A stretch of 64,000 nucleotides of DNA. Source: Mycolicibacter heraklionensis. Lineage in GTDB: Bacteria > Actinomycetota > Actinomycetes > Mycobacteriales > Mycobacteriaceae. Every line of letters starts with the position of its first letter. Position 1 is the stretch's first letter. Positions 31,259 through 41,088 of the stretch are shown here, one piece after another. A program made the position numbers and the translations under genes. Location: the NCBI RefSeq assembly GCF_019645815.1, contig NZ_CP080997.1, forward strand, positions 3,662,880 through 3,726,879, read 5' to 3'. The notes under the pieces were generated by a model. It was not told the DNA's origin and searched no databases. It saw only the letters and a list, made by a program, of their open reading frames with translations.

Positions 31259-31933
31259 ATGGAGATCCTGTTACTGACCGACCGCGACGAGTTCGAACGG
31301 TCGCTGTTGGGGCTGGGGGTCTTCGGTCATTCGGTCGCCCGCCGCCCGCTGACCCTCACCGCGCGAGCCGACTGCCGGGGGGCGAAAGCCGTTCTGGTGG
31401 ATGGCTGTTCTGATGTGCCGGCCGCGCGGGAGAGCTGCCGCAAGCTCGGAGCCTGGGAGCCGTGGGCTGCCGTGCTGGCCGTCGTCGCGGCCGAAGACTT
31501 CGCCGCGATCGGCCTCGACTGGCACGTCGACGATGTTCTGGCCGCGACCGCAGGGCCGGCCGAGGCGAACGCCCGGCTGCGACTGGCCCTGGCCCGGCGG
31601 CACGAATCCACCCACAGCACGTTGCGATTCGGCGCCCTGGTCATCCACCCGGACAGCTTCACCGCAACGCTGTCGAATCGCGAACTCGATCTGACCCTCA
31701 CCGAGTTCAGACTGCTCAACTATCTGGTGCGGCATGCCGGCCAGGCATTCACGCGCACCCGGTTGCTGCGGGAGATATGGGGCGGCGAGGGCGGCCGTCG
31801 CAAAGTCGACGTTCATGTGCAGCGCTTGCGCGCCAAGCTCGGCGCCGACCACGAATCGATCGTCGACACGGTCCGCGGTGTCGGCTACATGACGCCGGAG
31901 TCGCCACCACCGCAGTGGGCCATCGCCAACTGA
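31259..31933 (+). CDS. GlnR-like orphan response regulator (OmpR-type winged helix)
   Basis: 224 residues. The N-terminal half (about 1-110) follows atypical GlnR-type receiver domains: MEILLLTDRDEFERSL, AKAVLVDGCSD, AAVLAVVAAEDFAAIGLDWHVDDVL. It lacks the acidic pocket of true receivers. The C-terminal half (about 120-215) is an OmpR/PhoB winged helix, with LTLTEFRLLNYLVRHAGQ, RTRLLREIWG, VDVHVQRLRAKL and VDTVRGVGYM. It probably binds DNA without phosphorylation by a sensor kinase, and none is encoded nearby. It may be a GlnR paralogue, not the nitrogen regulator itself. A SigF-type promoter upstream suggests stress control. An acidic small protein follows. Confidence 0.82.
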   Translation: MEILLLTDRDEFERSLLGLGVFGHSVARRPLTLTARADCRGAKAVLVDGCSDVPAARESCRKLGAWEPWAAVLAVVAAEDFAAIGLDWHVDDVLAATAGPAEANARLRLALARRHESTHSTLRFGALVIHPDSFTATLSNRELDLTLTEFRLLNYLVRHAGQAFTRTRLLREIWGGEGGRRKVDVHVQRLRAKLGADHESIVDTVRGVGYMTPESPPPQWAIAN

Positions 31934-31947
31934 GAAGGGCAAGAACC

Positions 31948-32262
31948 ATGACCGAACAACCCGAGCCCGATACGGCGGCCACCGACACCACCGATGACGA
32001 CACGCTGCCGCCGAGTGAGGCCACCGACTCCGACGAGCTGCGCAACGATGACGGCGACGCGACCGTCACCGCGCCGGACAACTGGCAAGCCGCTGACGAG
32101 GAGACGGCCCATGAGTCGTTGGATCAGAAGCTGGCGGCCGAATTACCCGACGTCGCCGGCCCCGAACACGATCCCGACGAGCCTGTCGCGGGCGGCCGGC
32201 ACCGCGCTCAGGTTTCCGGAAGTCCCGAAGACGGCGACTCGTTCTTCACCGTCGAGGAGTGA
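31948..32262 (+). CDS. Small acidic, probably disordered protein
   Basis: 104 residues, not recognised. Very rich in Asp, Glu, Thr and Pro (MTEQPEPDTAATDTTDDD; DDGDATVTAPDNWQAADEET; C-terminal DGDSFFTVEE), with no hydrophobic segment, so it is likely unstructured. It lies 14 nt after the GlnR-like regulator with its own AAGGGCAAGAA site and is probably co-transcribed. Its end is 12 nt from the convergent membrane gene. Confidence 0.7.
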   Translation: MTEQPEPDTAATDTTDDDTLPPSEATDSDELRNDDGDATVTAPDNWQAADEETAHESLDQKLAAELPDVAGPEHDPDEPVAGGRHRAQVSGSPEDGDSFFTVEE

Positions 32263-32274
32263 CGTACCGCTCGG

Positions 32275-32670
32275 TCAGAACACCGCAAGCAGGACCATCA
32301 GGTCGGCCGCCAGTAGGGCCCACCCGCACACCCAGACCGCGAACCCGCGGCGGTGCGTCGCCAAGAAGAAGGCCAGAAACAGCGTCAGGGCCGCCACCCC
32401 CGCCGCTCCGTGGTAGAGCAGGCCGAACAACGATCCGTGCACCTTCAGTTCGGGGCAGGCCGCCCTGCTGCACAACGCGGAACCTGACACTCTGGTCAGC
32501 GCGAATGCCATCAGCAGCGCAGCAGCAGGCCCGGTCAGCAGCGACAGCGCCCAGTTGGCCCAGGTCCAATCGCGTGGCTGCGCTTCGGGCGGCGACGTTC
32601 CTGCCGCCCGCGGTCGCGCATCGGCGAATATCGGCCGGACCGTCGCCGGCCCCTCATCCAGAATGATCAT
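32275..32670 (-). CDS. Three-helix membrane protein with a cysteine pair (paralogue of 15817-16167)
   Basis: 131 residues. A hydrophilic N-terminus (IFADARPRAAGTSPPEAQPRD) leads to three helices (NWALSLLTGPAAALLMAFAL, GSLFGLLYHGAAGVAALTLF, GFAVWVCGWALLAADLMVLL) with the loop SALCSRAACPELKVHG. It aligns along its length with the 116-residue product at 15817, sharing NWA, C-x4-C-P, FGLLYxGA, RRGF and GWxLLAxDLxxLL. ATG 32670 follows GGAGGCGGGGG. A SigF-type promoter with exact consensus lies at 32706-32731. Function unknown; both copies appear to be stress-induced. Confidence 0.78.
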   Translation of the reverse strand: MIILDEGPATVRPIFADARPRAAGTSPPEAQPRDWTWANWALSLLTGPAAALLMAFALTRVSGSALCSRAACPELKVHGSLFGLLYHGAAGVAALTLFLAFFLATHRRGFAVWVCGWALLAADLMVLLAVF

Positions 32671-32705
32671 CCCCCGCCTCCGATCACCGCGATCACCGTT
32701 GCCGG

Positions 32706-32731
32706 ATACCCGGCTACGACGTGCACAAAAC
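32706..32731 (-). promoter_or_regulatory. SigF-type promoter for the cysteine-pair membrane protein
   Basis: Minus strand: GTTT (32731-32728), 16-nt spacer, GGGTAT (32711-32706). Exact consensus. Confidence 0.75.
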
Positions 32732-32777
32732 CGCAAGCGCGGGAGCATTCCGGCGCTGAACTTGGCACCATGGCGGG

Positions 32778-35700
32778 GTGAGCCCACCAGACCGAGAGAC
32801 TCCCGCCCCGCTGGCGCGGTTCTCGGCGCTGACCCGGGACTGGTTTACCGGCACCTTCAGCGCGCCGACCCCGGCGCAGGAGCAGGCCTGGTCGGCGATC
32901 GCCGACGGCCACAACACGCTCGTCGTCGCTCCAACCGGGTCCGGTAAGACGCTGGCGGCATTCCTCTGGGCGCTGGATCAACTGACCGAGCGGCCCGGTA
33001 GCGGCACCCGGGTGCTGTACATCTCGCCGCTCAAAGCGCTGGCCGTCGACGTCGAGCGCAACCTGCGCACCCCGTTGGCCGGCATCGCCCGGTTGGCCGC
33101 ACAGCGCGATCTGCCCGCTCCCGGTATCACCGTGGGAGTGCGCTCGGGCGACACCTCCCCGGCGCGGCGCCGCGAGCTGGTCGCCAAGCCACCCGACATC
33201 TTGATCACTACCCCGGAGTCGCTGTTTCTGATGCTGACCTCGGCGGCGCGGGAGACGTTGACCGGGGTGCGCACAGTGATCGTCGACGAGGTGCACGCGG
33301 TGGCTGCAACCAAACGCGGCGCCCACCTGGCACTGTCCTTGGAGCGCCTCGACGCAGCACTCGCCCGACCCGCCCAACGGATTGGCTTGAGCGCCACCGT
33401 GCGTCCCGCTGAAGAAGTCGCCCGGTTCTTGTCCGGGCAGTCGCCGGCGACGATCGTGGCTCCTCCGGCCGCCAAGACGTTCGAGCTGACGGTTCAGGTC
33501 CCGGTGCCGGACATGGCCAATCCGGCCGAGGGCACCGTCTGGCCCGAGGTCGAAGAGCGCATCGTGGATCTGATCGAAGCCCACCGGTCCTCGATCGTGT
33601 TCGCCAACTCGCGACGGCTCGCTGAGCGACTGACTGCGCGGCTCAACGAGATTCACGCGGAGCGCTATGTTGACATCGCGGAGCCGACGGCACCGCTGGC
33701 CCGGGCACACCACGGCTCGGTGTCGCTGCAGACCCGAGCCGACGTCGAGGAGGACCTCAAGAGCGGGCGACTGCGCGCAGTGGTGGCGACCTCGAGCCTG
33801 GAGCTGGGTATCGATATGGGTGCGGTCGACTTGGTGATCCAGATCGAGGCGCCGCCGTCGGTGGCCAGCGGCCTGCAGCGCGTCGGTCGCGCCGGGCATC
33901 AGGTCGGCGAAATCTCTTCGGGCGTACTGATTCCCAAACATCGCACCGATCTGCTCGGGTGCGCGGTCGCGGTAGAGCGGATGCTCGCCGGCCAGATCGA
34001 AACCCTGGCAGTACCGGCCAATCCGCTGGACATACTGGCCCAGCACACGGTGGCCGCGGCCGCGCTGGAACCGCTGGACGCCGAAGCCTGGTTCGACACC
34101 GTGCGCCGCAGCGCTCCGTTCGCCACCCTGTCGCGCGGTGTCTTCGAGGCGACGCTGGACCTGCTCTCCGGCAAATACCCGTCGACCGAATTCGCCGAAC
34201 TGCGGCCGCGGCTGGTCTACGACCGCGACACCGGGGCCCTGACCGGCCGGCCCGGCGCGCAACGATTGGCCGTCACCTCCGGTGGCGCCATCCCGGACCG
34301 CGGACTTTTCGCGGTGTACCTGGCGGGCGCTGAGAAGCCTTCCCGGGTCGGCGAACTCGATGAGGAGATGGTCTACGAGTCGCGTCCCGGCGATGTGATC
34401 TCGCTGGGCGCCACCACGTGGCGGATCACCGAAATCACCCACGACCGCGTGCTGGTCACGCCGGCACCCGGCCAGCCTGGCCGGCTGCCGTTCTGGCACG
34501 GTGACGGTGTCGGGCGGCCAGCCGAGCTCGGTGCGGCGCTCGGCGCGTTCACCGGCGAGTTGGCCGGACTTGCCCCTGAGTCATTCGACAAACGCTGCGC
34601 AGGTTTGGGTTTCGATGACTACGCGATCGACAACCTGAGGCGGCTACTCGACGATCAGCGCGCCGCCACCGGAGCGGTGCCCACCGACACCACGCTGGTG
34701 GTGGAGCGATTCCGCGACGAGCTCGGGGACTGGCGGGTGGTGCTGCACTCACCATACGGGCTGCGCGTGCACGGGCCGTTGGCGCTGGCCGTGGGCCGCA
34801 GGCTGCTCGACCGCTACGGCATCGACGAGAAGCCGACGGCCTCCGACGACGGCATCGTGGTCCGGCTGCCCAACACCGACTCCGGTGCAGTCGCCCCCGG
34901 CGCCGAACTGTTCGTGTTCGACGCGGACGAGATCGAGCCGATCGTCACCGCCGAGGTGGGCGGTTCGGCGTTGTTCGCCTCCCGGTTCCGGGAATGCGCG
35001 GCCCGGGCATTGCTGTTGCCGCGCCGGCATCCCGGCCGTCGGACACCGTTGTGGCAGCAACGCCAGCGGGCCGCCCAACTGCTGGACGTGGCGCGCAAGT
35101 ATCCGACGTTCCCGATCGTGCTGGAGACCGTGCGGGAATGCCTGCAGGACGTCTACGACGTGCCCGCCCTGACCGCGCTGATGGCCCGGATCGCCCAACG
35201 CCGGGTGCGGGTGTCCCAGGTCGAGACCACCACCCCGTCACCGTTCGCGGCGTCGTTGCTGTTCGGCTACGTCGGGGCATTCATGTACGAAGGCGACAGC
35301 CCGCTGGCCGAGCGCCGCGCGGCGGCCCTGTCACTGGACCCCACCCTGCTGGCGCAATTGCTCGGCCGAGTCGAGCTGCGCGAGCTGCTCGACACCGACG
35401 TGATCACCAGCGTCAGCGCTCAACTGCAGCATCTGACGCCGGAGAAGGCCGCCCGCGACGCGGAGGGGGTGGCCGATCTGCTGCGGCTGCTCGGTCCGCT
35501 CACCAATGACGAGATCAGCGAGCGGGCCGCAGGTGCGCAGGTGAGCGGTTGGCTGGAACATCTGTTGGCCGCCCGGCGGGTGCTGACGGTGGCATTCGGC
35601 GGGCACCGCTGGTGGGTGACGATCGAGGACATCGGCCGGCTGCGCGACGGCCTCGGCGTTGCGGTGCCGCCCGGGGTGCCGACGGGCTTCACCGAACCGG

Positions 35701-37223
35701 TCGCAGACCCGCTGGGCGAGCTGCTGGGCCGCTTCGCCCGCACCCGGGGGCCGTTCACCACCGGGCAGGCCGCGGACCGGTTCGGGCTGGGAGTGCGGGT
35801 GGCGGCCGATGCGCTGGGCCGACTGGCCGCCGACGGACGGGTGGTGCGTGGCGAGTTCACCGACTTCCCGGACTCCCCCGGCGAACAGTGGTGTGACACC
35901 GAGGTGCTGCGGATCCTGCGGCGCCGGTCACTGGCCGCGTTGCGCGCGGCGATCGAGCCGGTGTCGCCGGCCGCCTACGGGCGCTTCCTGCCGGCCTGGC
36001 AGCAGATCGGCGGTGCTGGCGCCACCGGTGTCGACGGGCTGGCCGGGGTGATCGAGCAACTGGCCGGCGTAGCGCTGCCGGCGTCGGCGGTCGAGCCGTT
36101 GATATTCGGCCCGCGGGTGCGCGACTACTCACCGGCCATGCTCGATGAACTGCTGGCCTCCGGGGAGGTGCTCTGGTCGGGCGCGGGCGCCCCGGCCGGC
36201 AGCGCCCCGGCGACCGACGGCTGGATCAGCTTTCACACCGCCGATTCGGCGCCGCTGACGTTGTCACCCGGGGCGCCGGTCGAATTCACCGAGGCCCACC
36301 GGATGGTCTTGGACGCCCTGCACGGCGGCGGTGCGTTCTTCTTCCGTCAACTGTGCGGTGACGCAAGCGAGGCGGCTCTGAAAGCCGCACTGTGGGAGCT
36401 GATCTGGGCGGGATGGGTCACCGGCGATACCTTCGCTCCGGTGCGCGCGGTGCTGGCCGGCACCCGGCGCGCCACCCCGGCGCACCGCAGCAGGCGCCCA
36501 CCCCGGCTCAGTCGCTACAGCGTGGCGCACGCCGCTGCCCGCGCCGCCGACCCGACGGTAGCCGGACGCTGGTCGGCTCTGCCGGCACCGGAAGAGGATT
36601 CCACCCTGCGGGCACACCACACCGCCGAGCTGTTGCTGCACCGCTACGGCGTGCTGACCCGCGGCGCGGTGGCCGTCGAGGCCGTACCGGGCGGTTTTTC
36701 CACCATTTACAAGGTGCTGACCGCGTTCGAGGACGCCGGGCGATGCCAGCGTGGCTATTTCATCGAGTCGTTGGGGGCAGCACAGTTCGCGCTGGCCTCC
36801 ACCGTGGACCGGCTGCGTGGCTACCTCGACGGTGTCGACCCGGCCCGTCCGGACTACCACGCGGTCGCGCTGGCCGCCGCCGACCCGGCCAACCCGTACG
36901 GCGCGGCGCTGAGCTGGCCGGCGCAGCCGGGAACGGCCCGGCCGGGTCGCAAGGCAGGCGCGCTGGTGGTGCTGGTCGACGGTGAACTGGCGTGGTTCGT
37001 CGAGCGGGGTGGCCGCACACTGCTCAACTTCGCCGGTGTCGCCGAGGCGCAGCAGGCCGCCGCCGGGGCATTGGCTCAGCTGATCAGCGATCGGCGGGTC
37101 GACGGGATTCTCATCGAGCGGGTCGACGGCGTACCGGTACTGGAGCTGCACGATTCGCCGACGCTGGACGCGTTGACCGAGGCCGGGTTCTCCCGTACGC
37201 CACGCGGATTGCGGATGCGCTGA
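32778..37223 (+). CDS. lhr: ATP-dependent DNA helicase Lhr
   Basis: 1481 residues, the size of mycobacterial Lhr (superfamily 2, 3'-to-5' translocase, DNA repair). The first 850 residues hold the helicase core: Q-region [12 protein letters not shown], Walker A APTGSGKT at about 51-58, [23 protein letters not shown] box, [38 protein letters not shown] and motif [11 protein letters not shown]. Winged-helix and beta-barrel domains and the long Lhr C-terminal module follow. GTG 32778 starts directly at the conserved N-terminus. The stop overlaps the nei start (TGATG), a repair operon also seen as Rv3296-Rv3297 in M. tuberculosis. Confidence 0.97.
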   Translation: MSPPDRETPAPLARFSALTRDWFTGTFSAPTPAQEQAWSAIADGHNTLVVAPTGSGKTLAAFLWALDQLTERPGSGTRVLYISPLKALAVDVERNLRTPLAGIARLAAQRDLPAPGITVGVRSGDTSPARRRELVAKPPDILITTPESLFLMLTSAARETLTGVRTVIVDEVHAVAATKRGAHLALSLERLDAALARPAQRIGLSATVRPAEEVARFLSGQSPATIVAPPAAKTFELTVQVPVPDMANPAEGTVWPEVEERIVDLIEAHRSSIVFANSRRLAERLTARLNEIHAERYVDIAEPTAPLARAHHGSVSLQTRADVEEDLKSGRLRAVVATSSLELGIDMGAVDLVIQIEAPPSVASGLQRVGRAGHQVGEISSGVLIPKHRTDLLGCAVAVERMLAGQIETLAVPANPLDILAQHTVAAAALEPLDAEAWFDTVRRSAPFATLSRGVFEATLDLLSGKYPSTEFAELRPRLVYDRDTGALTGRPGAQRLAVTSGGAIPDRGLFAVYLAGAEKPSRVGELDEEMVYESRPGDVISLGATTWRITEITHDRVLVTPAPGQPGRLPFWHGDGVGRPAELGAALGAFTGELAGLAPESFDKRCAGLGFDDYAIDNLRRLLDDQRAATGAVPTDTTLVVERFRDELGDWRVVLHSPYGLRVHGPLALAVGRRLLDRYGIDEKPTASDDGIVVRLPNTDSGAVAPGAELFVFDADEIEPIVTAEVGGSALFASRFRECAARALLLPRRHPGRRTPLWQQRQRAAQLLDVARKYPTFPIVLETVRECLQDVYDVPALTALMARIAQRRVRVSQVETTTPSPFAASLLFGYVGAFMYEGDSPLAERRAAALSLDPTLLAQLLGRVELRELLDTDVITSVSAQLQHLTPEKAARDAEGVADLLRLLGPLTNDEISERAAGAQVSGWLEHLLAARRVLTVAFGGHRWWVTIEDIGRLRDGLGVAVPPGVPTGFTEPVADPLGELLGRFARTRGPFTTGQAADRFGLGVRVAADALGRLAADGRVVRGEFTDFPDSPGEQWCDTEVLRILRRRSLAALRAAIEPVSPAAYGRFLPAWQQIGGAGATGVDGLAGVIEQLAGVALPASAVEPLIFGPRVRDYSPAMLDELLASGEVLWSGAGAPAGSAPATDGWISFHTADSAPLTLSPGAPVEFTEAHRMVLDALHGGGAFFFRQLCGDASEAALKAALWELIWAGWVTGDTFAPVRAVLAGTRRATPAHRSRRPPRLSRYSVAHAAARAADPTVAGRWSALPAPEEDSTLRAHHTAELLLHRYGVLTRGAVAVEAVPGGFSTIYKVLTAFEDAGRCQRGYFIESLGAAQFALASTVDRLRGYLDGVDPARPDYHAVALAAADPANPYGAALSWPAQPGTARPGRKAGALVVLVDGELAWFVERGGRTLLNFAGVAEAQQAAAGALAQLISDRRVDGILIERVDGVPVLELHDSPTLDALTEAGFSRTPRGLRMR

Positions 37224-37972
37224 TGCCCGAGGGGGACACCGTTTTCCACACCGCGACGGTGCTGGCCACCGCGTTGGCGGGAAAGACCTTGACCCGCTGC
37301 GATGTCCGGGTCCCGCGGTACGCCGATATCGATCTGAGCGGACAGCGGGTCGACGAGGTGGTCAGCCGCGGCAAGCACCTGTTCATCCGCGTCGGTCCGG
37401 CCAGCATCCATTCGCATCTGAAAATGGAGGGCAGTTGGCGAATCGGACGCCGGCCAGCCGATCATCGAGCGCGAATCATCCTGGAGGCCGGCCCTGTTCG
37501 CGCCACCGGCGTCGATCTGGGTGTGCTGGAGGTGCTGGATCGCCGCCATGACGGTGACGTCGTCGCGCACTTGGGTCCGGATCTGCTCGGCGCCGACTGG
37601 GATCCGACTGTGGCCGCAGACCGCCTGATCGCCGACCCTCAGCGTCCACTGGCATCGGCACTGTTGGATCAGACGGTGATGGCCGGGATCGGCAACGTCT
37701 ACTGCAACGAGTTGTGCTTCATCGTGGGCCGGTTGCCGACGACGCCTGTTGCGGAACTGAACGATCCGGGTCGGCTGGTATCGCGGGCACGCGAGATGTT
37801 GTGGGCGAATCGGCTGCGATGGTCGCGCTGCACCACCGGCGACACCCGGCCGGGCCGACAGCTGTGGGTGTACGGCCGAGCCGGTCTGCCGTGTCGGCGA
37901 TGTGGTACCGCTGTGGAGTCCGACCGCAATGGCGAGCGGATTCGGTTCTGGTGTTCGTCATGTCAGCGGTGA
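37223..37972 (+). CDS. nei: Endonuclease VIII-like DNA glycosylase (Nei2)
   Basis: 249 residues of the Fpg/Nei family, which removes oxidised pyrimidines and cuts the strand at the lesion. It begins with the catalytic MPEGDTVFH (Pro2 and Glu3), has the conserved lysine in [12 protein letters not shown], the helix-two-turn-helix [14 protein letters not shown], and a C-terminal zinc finger ([10 protein letters not shown] and FWCSSCQR). The ATG overlaps the Lhr stop codon, giving tight coupling. A GC-rich hairpin follows the gene. Confidence 0.95.
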   Translation: MPEGDTVFHTATVLATALAGKTLTRCDVRVPRYADIDLSGQRVDEVVSRGKHLFIRVGPASIHSHLKMEGSWRIGRRPADHRARIILEAGPVRATGVDLGVLEVLDRRHDGDVVAHLGPDLLGADWDPTVAADRLIADPQRPLASALLDQTVMAGIGNVYCNELCFIVGRLPTTPVAELNDPGRLVSRAREMLWANRLRWSRCTTGDTRPGRQLWVYGRAGLPCRRCGTAVESDRNGERIRFWCSSCQR

Positions 37973-38005
37973 TGCCGAGACCTTCCGGCCGCTGAGACAA
38001 CCGAA

Positions 38006-38027
38006 GCCGGCCGGCTGTCTCGCCGGC
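38006..38027. terminator. Hairpin between nei and the repeat lipoprotein gene
   Basis: GCCGGC (38006-38011), 10-nt loop, GCCGGC (38022-38027), with weaker pairing outside. It lies between convergent genes and could serve both. Confidence 0.45.
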
Positions 38028-38063
38028 CGACTTTCGGCTGTCAGCACCCGAAGCGGTGTTCGA

Positions 38064-38510
38064 TCACGGCCACCCGCCGCAACCCACACCGGGCACGCAA
38101 CCCCCGCCGCCGCCGGGTCCGCCCCAGCCGGTGGGGCCACCGGGGATCGTGCCGCTGCCCCCGCCGGGCCCGCCACCGCCGGTCGGGCCACCGGGAATCT
38201 GACCACCGCCGCCACCGGGCCCGCCACCACCCGTCGGGCCACCGGGAATCTGACCACCGCCACCACCGGGCCCGCCACCACCGGTCGGGCCACCGGGAAC
38301 TTCGCCACCACCGGTCGGGCCAGGCTCACCCGGGTTTTCCGGTCCTGGCCCACCAGGTACCGGTTCGAGTGTCGTCTCGGTCGTGGTTGTGGTGGTTGTC
38401 GTGGTCGTGGTGGTGCTCGGCCCCTCTTCTTTGGTGCCATTGCAACCGGCTGCCACCAGCGCGACTGCGCTGCCGAGCACCGCGATCGTCATCTTGCTGT
38501 GTGCCTTCAT
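38064..38510 (-). CDS. Lipoprotein with Thr run and Gly/Pro tandem repeats
   Basis: 148 residues. The signal ends in a lipobox LVAAGC (Cys near 23), followed by a run of about 12 threonines and then four copies of a 17-residue unit IPGGPTGGGGPGGGGGQ with variants. The end is a cysteine-containing CVPGVGCGGWP. Such a chain is probably an extended, wall-spanning linker; no enzymatic domain is present. GGAG precedes ATG 38510. A SigF-type promoter (GTTT-N16-GGGTAC) lies at 38546-38571. Near this locus M. tuberculosis carries lpqC, which this protein does not resemble. Confidence 0.75.
   Translation of the reverse strand: MKAHSKMTIAVLGSAVALVAAGCNGTKEEGPSTTTTTTTTTTTTETTLEPVPGGPGPENPGEPGPTGGGEVPGGPTGGGGPGGGGGQIPGGPTGGGGPGGGGGQIPGGPTGGGGPGGGSGTIPGGPTGWGGPGGGGGCVPGVGCGGWP
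38117..38310 (-). repeat. 51-nt tandem repeats in the lipoprotein gene
   Basis: About four in-frame copies of a 51-nt GC-rich unit (built on ccaccggtcgggccaccggg) encoding the Gly/Pro repeats. Not a CRISPR: no unique spacers. Confidence 0.8.
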
Positions 38511-38545
38511 CAGAATCAGACTCCTTCTGCTCTGGTCGTGTTCCT

Positions 38546-38571
38546 GTACCCAGGACGGTCGGGGCCGAAAC
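38546..38571 (-). promoter_or_regulatory. SigF-type promoter for the repeat lipoprotein gene
   Basis: Minus strand: GTTT (38571-38568), 16-nt spacer, GGGTAC (38551-38546). This is the rightmost SigF-type site noticed in the window. Confidence 0.65.
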
Positions 38572-38586
38572 CCGGGGCGGCCGGAG

Positions 38587-39459
38587 TCAGTTCGCGTCGA
38601 GGTTGCGTTCGCTGACGAACCCGCGCAGCCGGCCGGTGAAGGGATCTTCGAACTCCAGCCGGTGGGCCAGCAGTCGCAACGGCTGCGAGAAGTCGTCCGG
38701 GGCAACATCGATGACCTGCGGGTACAGCGGGTCGCCGTCGATCGGCAGCCCGAGTGAAGCCAGGTGAACCCGCAACTGGTGGGTGCGTCCGGTGCGCGGC
38801 GTGAGCCGGTAGCGGCCGTCGCCCAGTGACGCGATCAGCGTCTCGGCATTCGGCTCGCCCAGTTCCTCACGCGCCTGCAGGCAGCCGCGCTGTTTGACGA
38901 TCCGACTGCGAACCAGCTGCGGAAACGCGACGGTCGGCTCGGCGGAGGACCGCGCCAGGTACTGCTTGCGCACCGCGCCGCGGGCGAACAGGGTCTGATA
39001 GGGCCCACGCAGCTCTCGGCGGGTGGTGAACAGCAGGACCCCGGCGGTGAGTCGGTCCAACCGGTGCGCCGGACTCAGCTCCGGCAGGTCCAACTCCCGC
39101 CGCAGCCGTACCAGCGCGGTCTGGGCCACATGGCTGCCGCGCGGCATGGTCGCCAGGAAGTGCGGCTTGTCGACCACCACCAGGTTCGCGTCACGGTGCA
39201 ACACCGGGACGTCGAAGGGCACCGGCACCTCGTCGGGCAGGTCGCGATACAAGAAGACGTGTGCCCCGGCCGGCAACACCGTGGTGTCGTCCACTACCGC
39301 CCCATCTGCGGTAACCACTTCTCCGGCAGCAACTTTCGCCGCGGCAGTCGCGCCGAACCGGCTAAGCAGCTCGGCGGCGACCGGGCCGCCGTGCAGGCGC
39401 AGCCGGGCGGGGCCCAGGCCGTCGCGTGCCGGCAGCGGGGCGAGGCGTCGGCGGGTCAT
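38587..39459 (-). CDS. RluA-family pseudouridine synthase
   Basis: 290 residues; expected to convert uridines in rRNA or tRNA to pseudouridine. It has a weak S4-like N-terminus ([17 protein letters not shown]), [21 protein letters not shown], the catalytic aspartate in [17 protein letters not shown], and [28 protein letters not shown] split over the usual motifs. It corresponds to the pseudouridine synthase Rv3300c by position and type. ATG 39459 overlaps the NhaA stop by 4 nt (ATGA), so it is the second gene of an nhaA operon. The SigF-type promoter of the downstream lipoprotein gene lies just inside and after its 3' end. Confidence 0.9.
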   Translation of the reverse strand: MTRRRLAPLPARDGLGPARLRLHGGPVAAELLSRFGATAAAKVAAGEVVTADGAVVDDTTVLPAGAHVFLYRDLPDEVPVPFDVPVLHRDANLVVVDKPHFLATMPRGSHVAQTALVRLRRELDLPELSPAHRLDRLTAGVLLFTTRRELRGPYQTLFARGAVRKQYLARSSAEPTVAFPQLVRSRIVKQRGCLQAREELGEPNAETLIASLGDGRYRLTPRTGRTHQLRVHLASLGLPIDGDPLYPQVIDVAPDDFSQPLRLLAHRLEFEDPFTGRLRGFVSERNLDAN

Positions 39460-40721
39460 TGCGGTTTGAGGTCGAAGGACTGTGGACTGTCGGCATCGCG
39501 GGCGTAGGCCCGGTCGCGAATGGTCAGCAGCACCGCCGCCAGCAGCGCCGCGGTCAGCGTGCCGATCAGCACGCCCAATTTGACGTGTTCTCGGCGAACG
39601 GGGTCGGCGAAGGCGAGATCGCCGATGAGCAGTGCAATGGTGAACCCGATGCCACCGAGTAAGGCCAGAGCCACCACGTCGATCCACTTCAGCGAGGTGT
39701 CGAGTTCGGCCCGGGTCAATGCGGCGGTCAGCGCGGCGGCACCGGCGATGCCGACAGCTTTCCCGATGACCAGGCCGGCGACGATCCCGACGGCGACGGG
39801 ATCACGCAGGGATGCGGCCAATCCGTGCAGTCCACCAAAGGTCACTCCTGCCGCGAAGAACGCGAACACCGGTACCGCAAGTCCGGCGGACAGCGGGCGA
39901 ATCCGGTGCTCGAGGTCCTTGGCGTCCAGCCGACGACGCCCCGACTTACGCTTGGCCGACTCGCGAACGGGAACCGTCAGACCGAGCAACACACCGGCGA
40001 TGGTGGCGTGCACACCGGATTCGTGGACCAGATACCAGGTGGCTGCGGCCAGCGGGAGCAGCACCGCGGCGTTTCCGAAACGCCGGGCCGCCACCGCGAA
40101 CAACGCCAATGGGACGAGCGCCAGCGCAAGAGCGGCGAGGTTGAGGTCATCGGTGTAGAACACCGCGATCACGGTGACCGCCAACAGATCGTCCACCACA
40201 GCCAAGGTCAGCAGGAAGGTACGCAGCGCCGACGGCAGGTGCGACGAGATCACGGCCAGTACGGCCAGGGCGAAGGCAATGTCGGTGGCGGTGGGAATGG
40301 CCCACCCGCGCAGCGCCCCGCCCCCGGTGTGGATGTTGACGGCGACGAATACCGCTGCGGGCATGACCATTCCGCCGACCGCGGCGACGACGGGAAGCGC
40401 TGCTCGACGCGGGTCACGCAGGTCGCCGGCGAGCACTTCGTACTTCAGTTCCAGGCCGACCATGAAGAAGAAGACCGCCAACAGGCCATCGGCGGCCCAT
40501 GTCGACACCGGGAGATTCAAATGCCAGGCGCGCGGGCCGACAGTGAGGTCGCCGAGCCGGTAATAGACAGCCGACCATGGCGAGTTGGCCCACCCGATCG
40601 CGACGGTAGCGGTGAGCAGCAACAGCGCCCCACCGACGGTCTCCTTGCGGAGCACGTCGGCAAGCCGTCGGGCTTCGGCCGAAGATCCGCGGCCGAAAAG
40701 CGGGGGGCGACCAGAGGTCAA
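39456..40721 (-). CDS. nhaA: Na+/H+ antiporter NhaA
   Basis: 421 residues with about 12 membrane segments, exchanging protons for sodium across the cytoplasmic membrane. The family motifs are [37 protein letters not shown], the ion-binding aspartates in [26 protein letters not shown] and [16 protein letters not shown]. No ATG or GTG fits the N-terminus; TTG 40721 ([12 protein letters not shown]) with AGG about 9 nt upstream is the best start. The open frame to 41033 continues through non-conserved sequence. It is coupled to the pseudouridine synthase gene. Confidence 0.92.
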   Translation of the reverse strand: MTSGRPPLFGRGSSAEARRLADVLRKETVGGALLLLTATVAIGWANSPWSAVYYRLGDLTVGPRAWHLNLPVSTWAADGLLAVFFFMVGLELKYEVLAGDLRDPRRAALPVVAAVGGMVMPAAVFVAVNIHTGGGALRGWAIPTATDIAFALAVLAVISSHLPSALRTFLLTLAVVDDLLAVTVIAVFYTDDLNLAALALALVPLALFAVAARRFGNAAVLLPLAAATWYLVHESGVHATIAGVLLGLTVPVRESAKRKSGRRRLDAKDLEHRIRPLSAGLAVPVFAFFAAGVTFGGLHGLAASLRDPVAVGIVAGLVIGKAVGIAGAAALTAALTRAELDTSLKWIDVVALALLGGIGFTIALLIGDLAFADPVRREHVKLGVLIGTLTAALLAAVLLTIRDRAYARDADSPQSFDLKPQ

Positions 40722-41021
40722 GGGAAAGCCTTTGATTCGAGTGACGGAGGCCAGAGATCTCGGACCTCGACGATGTCGGACGTGGCGGCTCAGTGGTGCG
40801 CCGGTGGGCAGCCGGCAAGCTTGCCGTGGGCATTGTTGCCCCAGCAGGTGGTGTAGCCGTTGGTGCCCCGAGGCCGTAGATCTCGGTCGGTCGGTAGCGG
40901 AACTGCACGCATCCCGGTGCGGCAGGGCTGCGCGGACATGGTGCCCACCGTACCGGGACAGCCGCACATTCCGCCAGGTCAGCGGGCTCCCCGCCCCGAG
41001 CGGCGTCCCAGCCCACAACGA
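40722..41021. other. Intergenic region with one doubtful 49-codon frame
   Basis: About 300 nt between nhaA and the terminator of the next gene. One minus-strand frame from ATG 40939 to 40790 would encode 49 residues ending in [20 protein letters not shown], with four cysteines. A ribosome site is not obvious, and an adjacent frame ([13 protein letters not shown]) also looks protein-like, so this may be a frameshifted remnant of a small secreted protein. Confidence 0.25.
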
Positions 41022-41060
41022 CACATCGGCCACAACCGTCGGGGGGTTGTGGCCGATGTG
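41022..41060 (-). terminator. Strong terminator of the 41089-41985 gene
   Basis: Perfect 16-bp stem (CACATCGGCCACAACC and complement) with a 7-nt loop, 29 nt after the stop codon on the minus strand. Followed by a mixed T/G tract. Confidence 0.85.
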
Positions 41061-41088
41061 GCTTGTTGACGCGGAGTTGCGGTCCGGC

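Noticed and set aside
38117-38310. Regular repeats considered as a CRISPR array
   Set aside because: The units are contiguous, in frame and encode Gly/Pro repeats; there are no unique spacers.
40790-40939. 49-codon Cys-containing frame upstream of nhaA as a real gene
   Set aside because: No ribosome site, and competing frames look equally protein-like; kept only as a note on the intergenic region.
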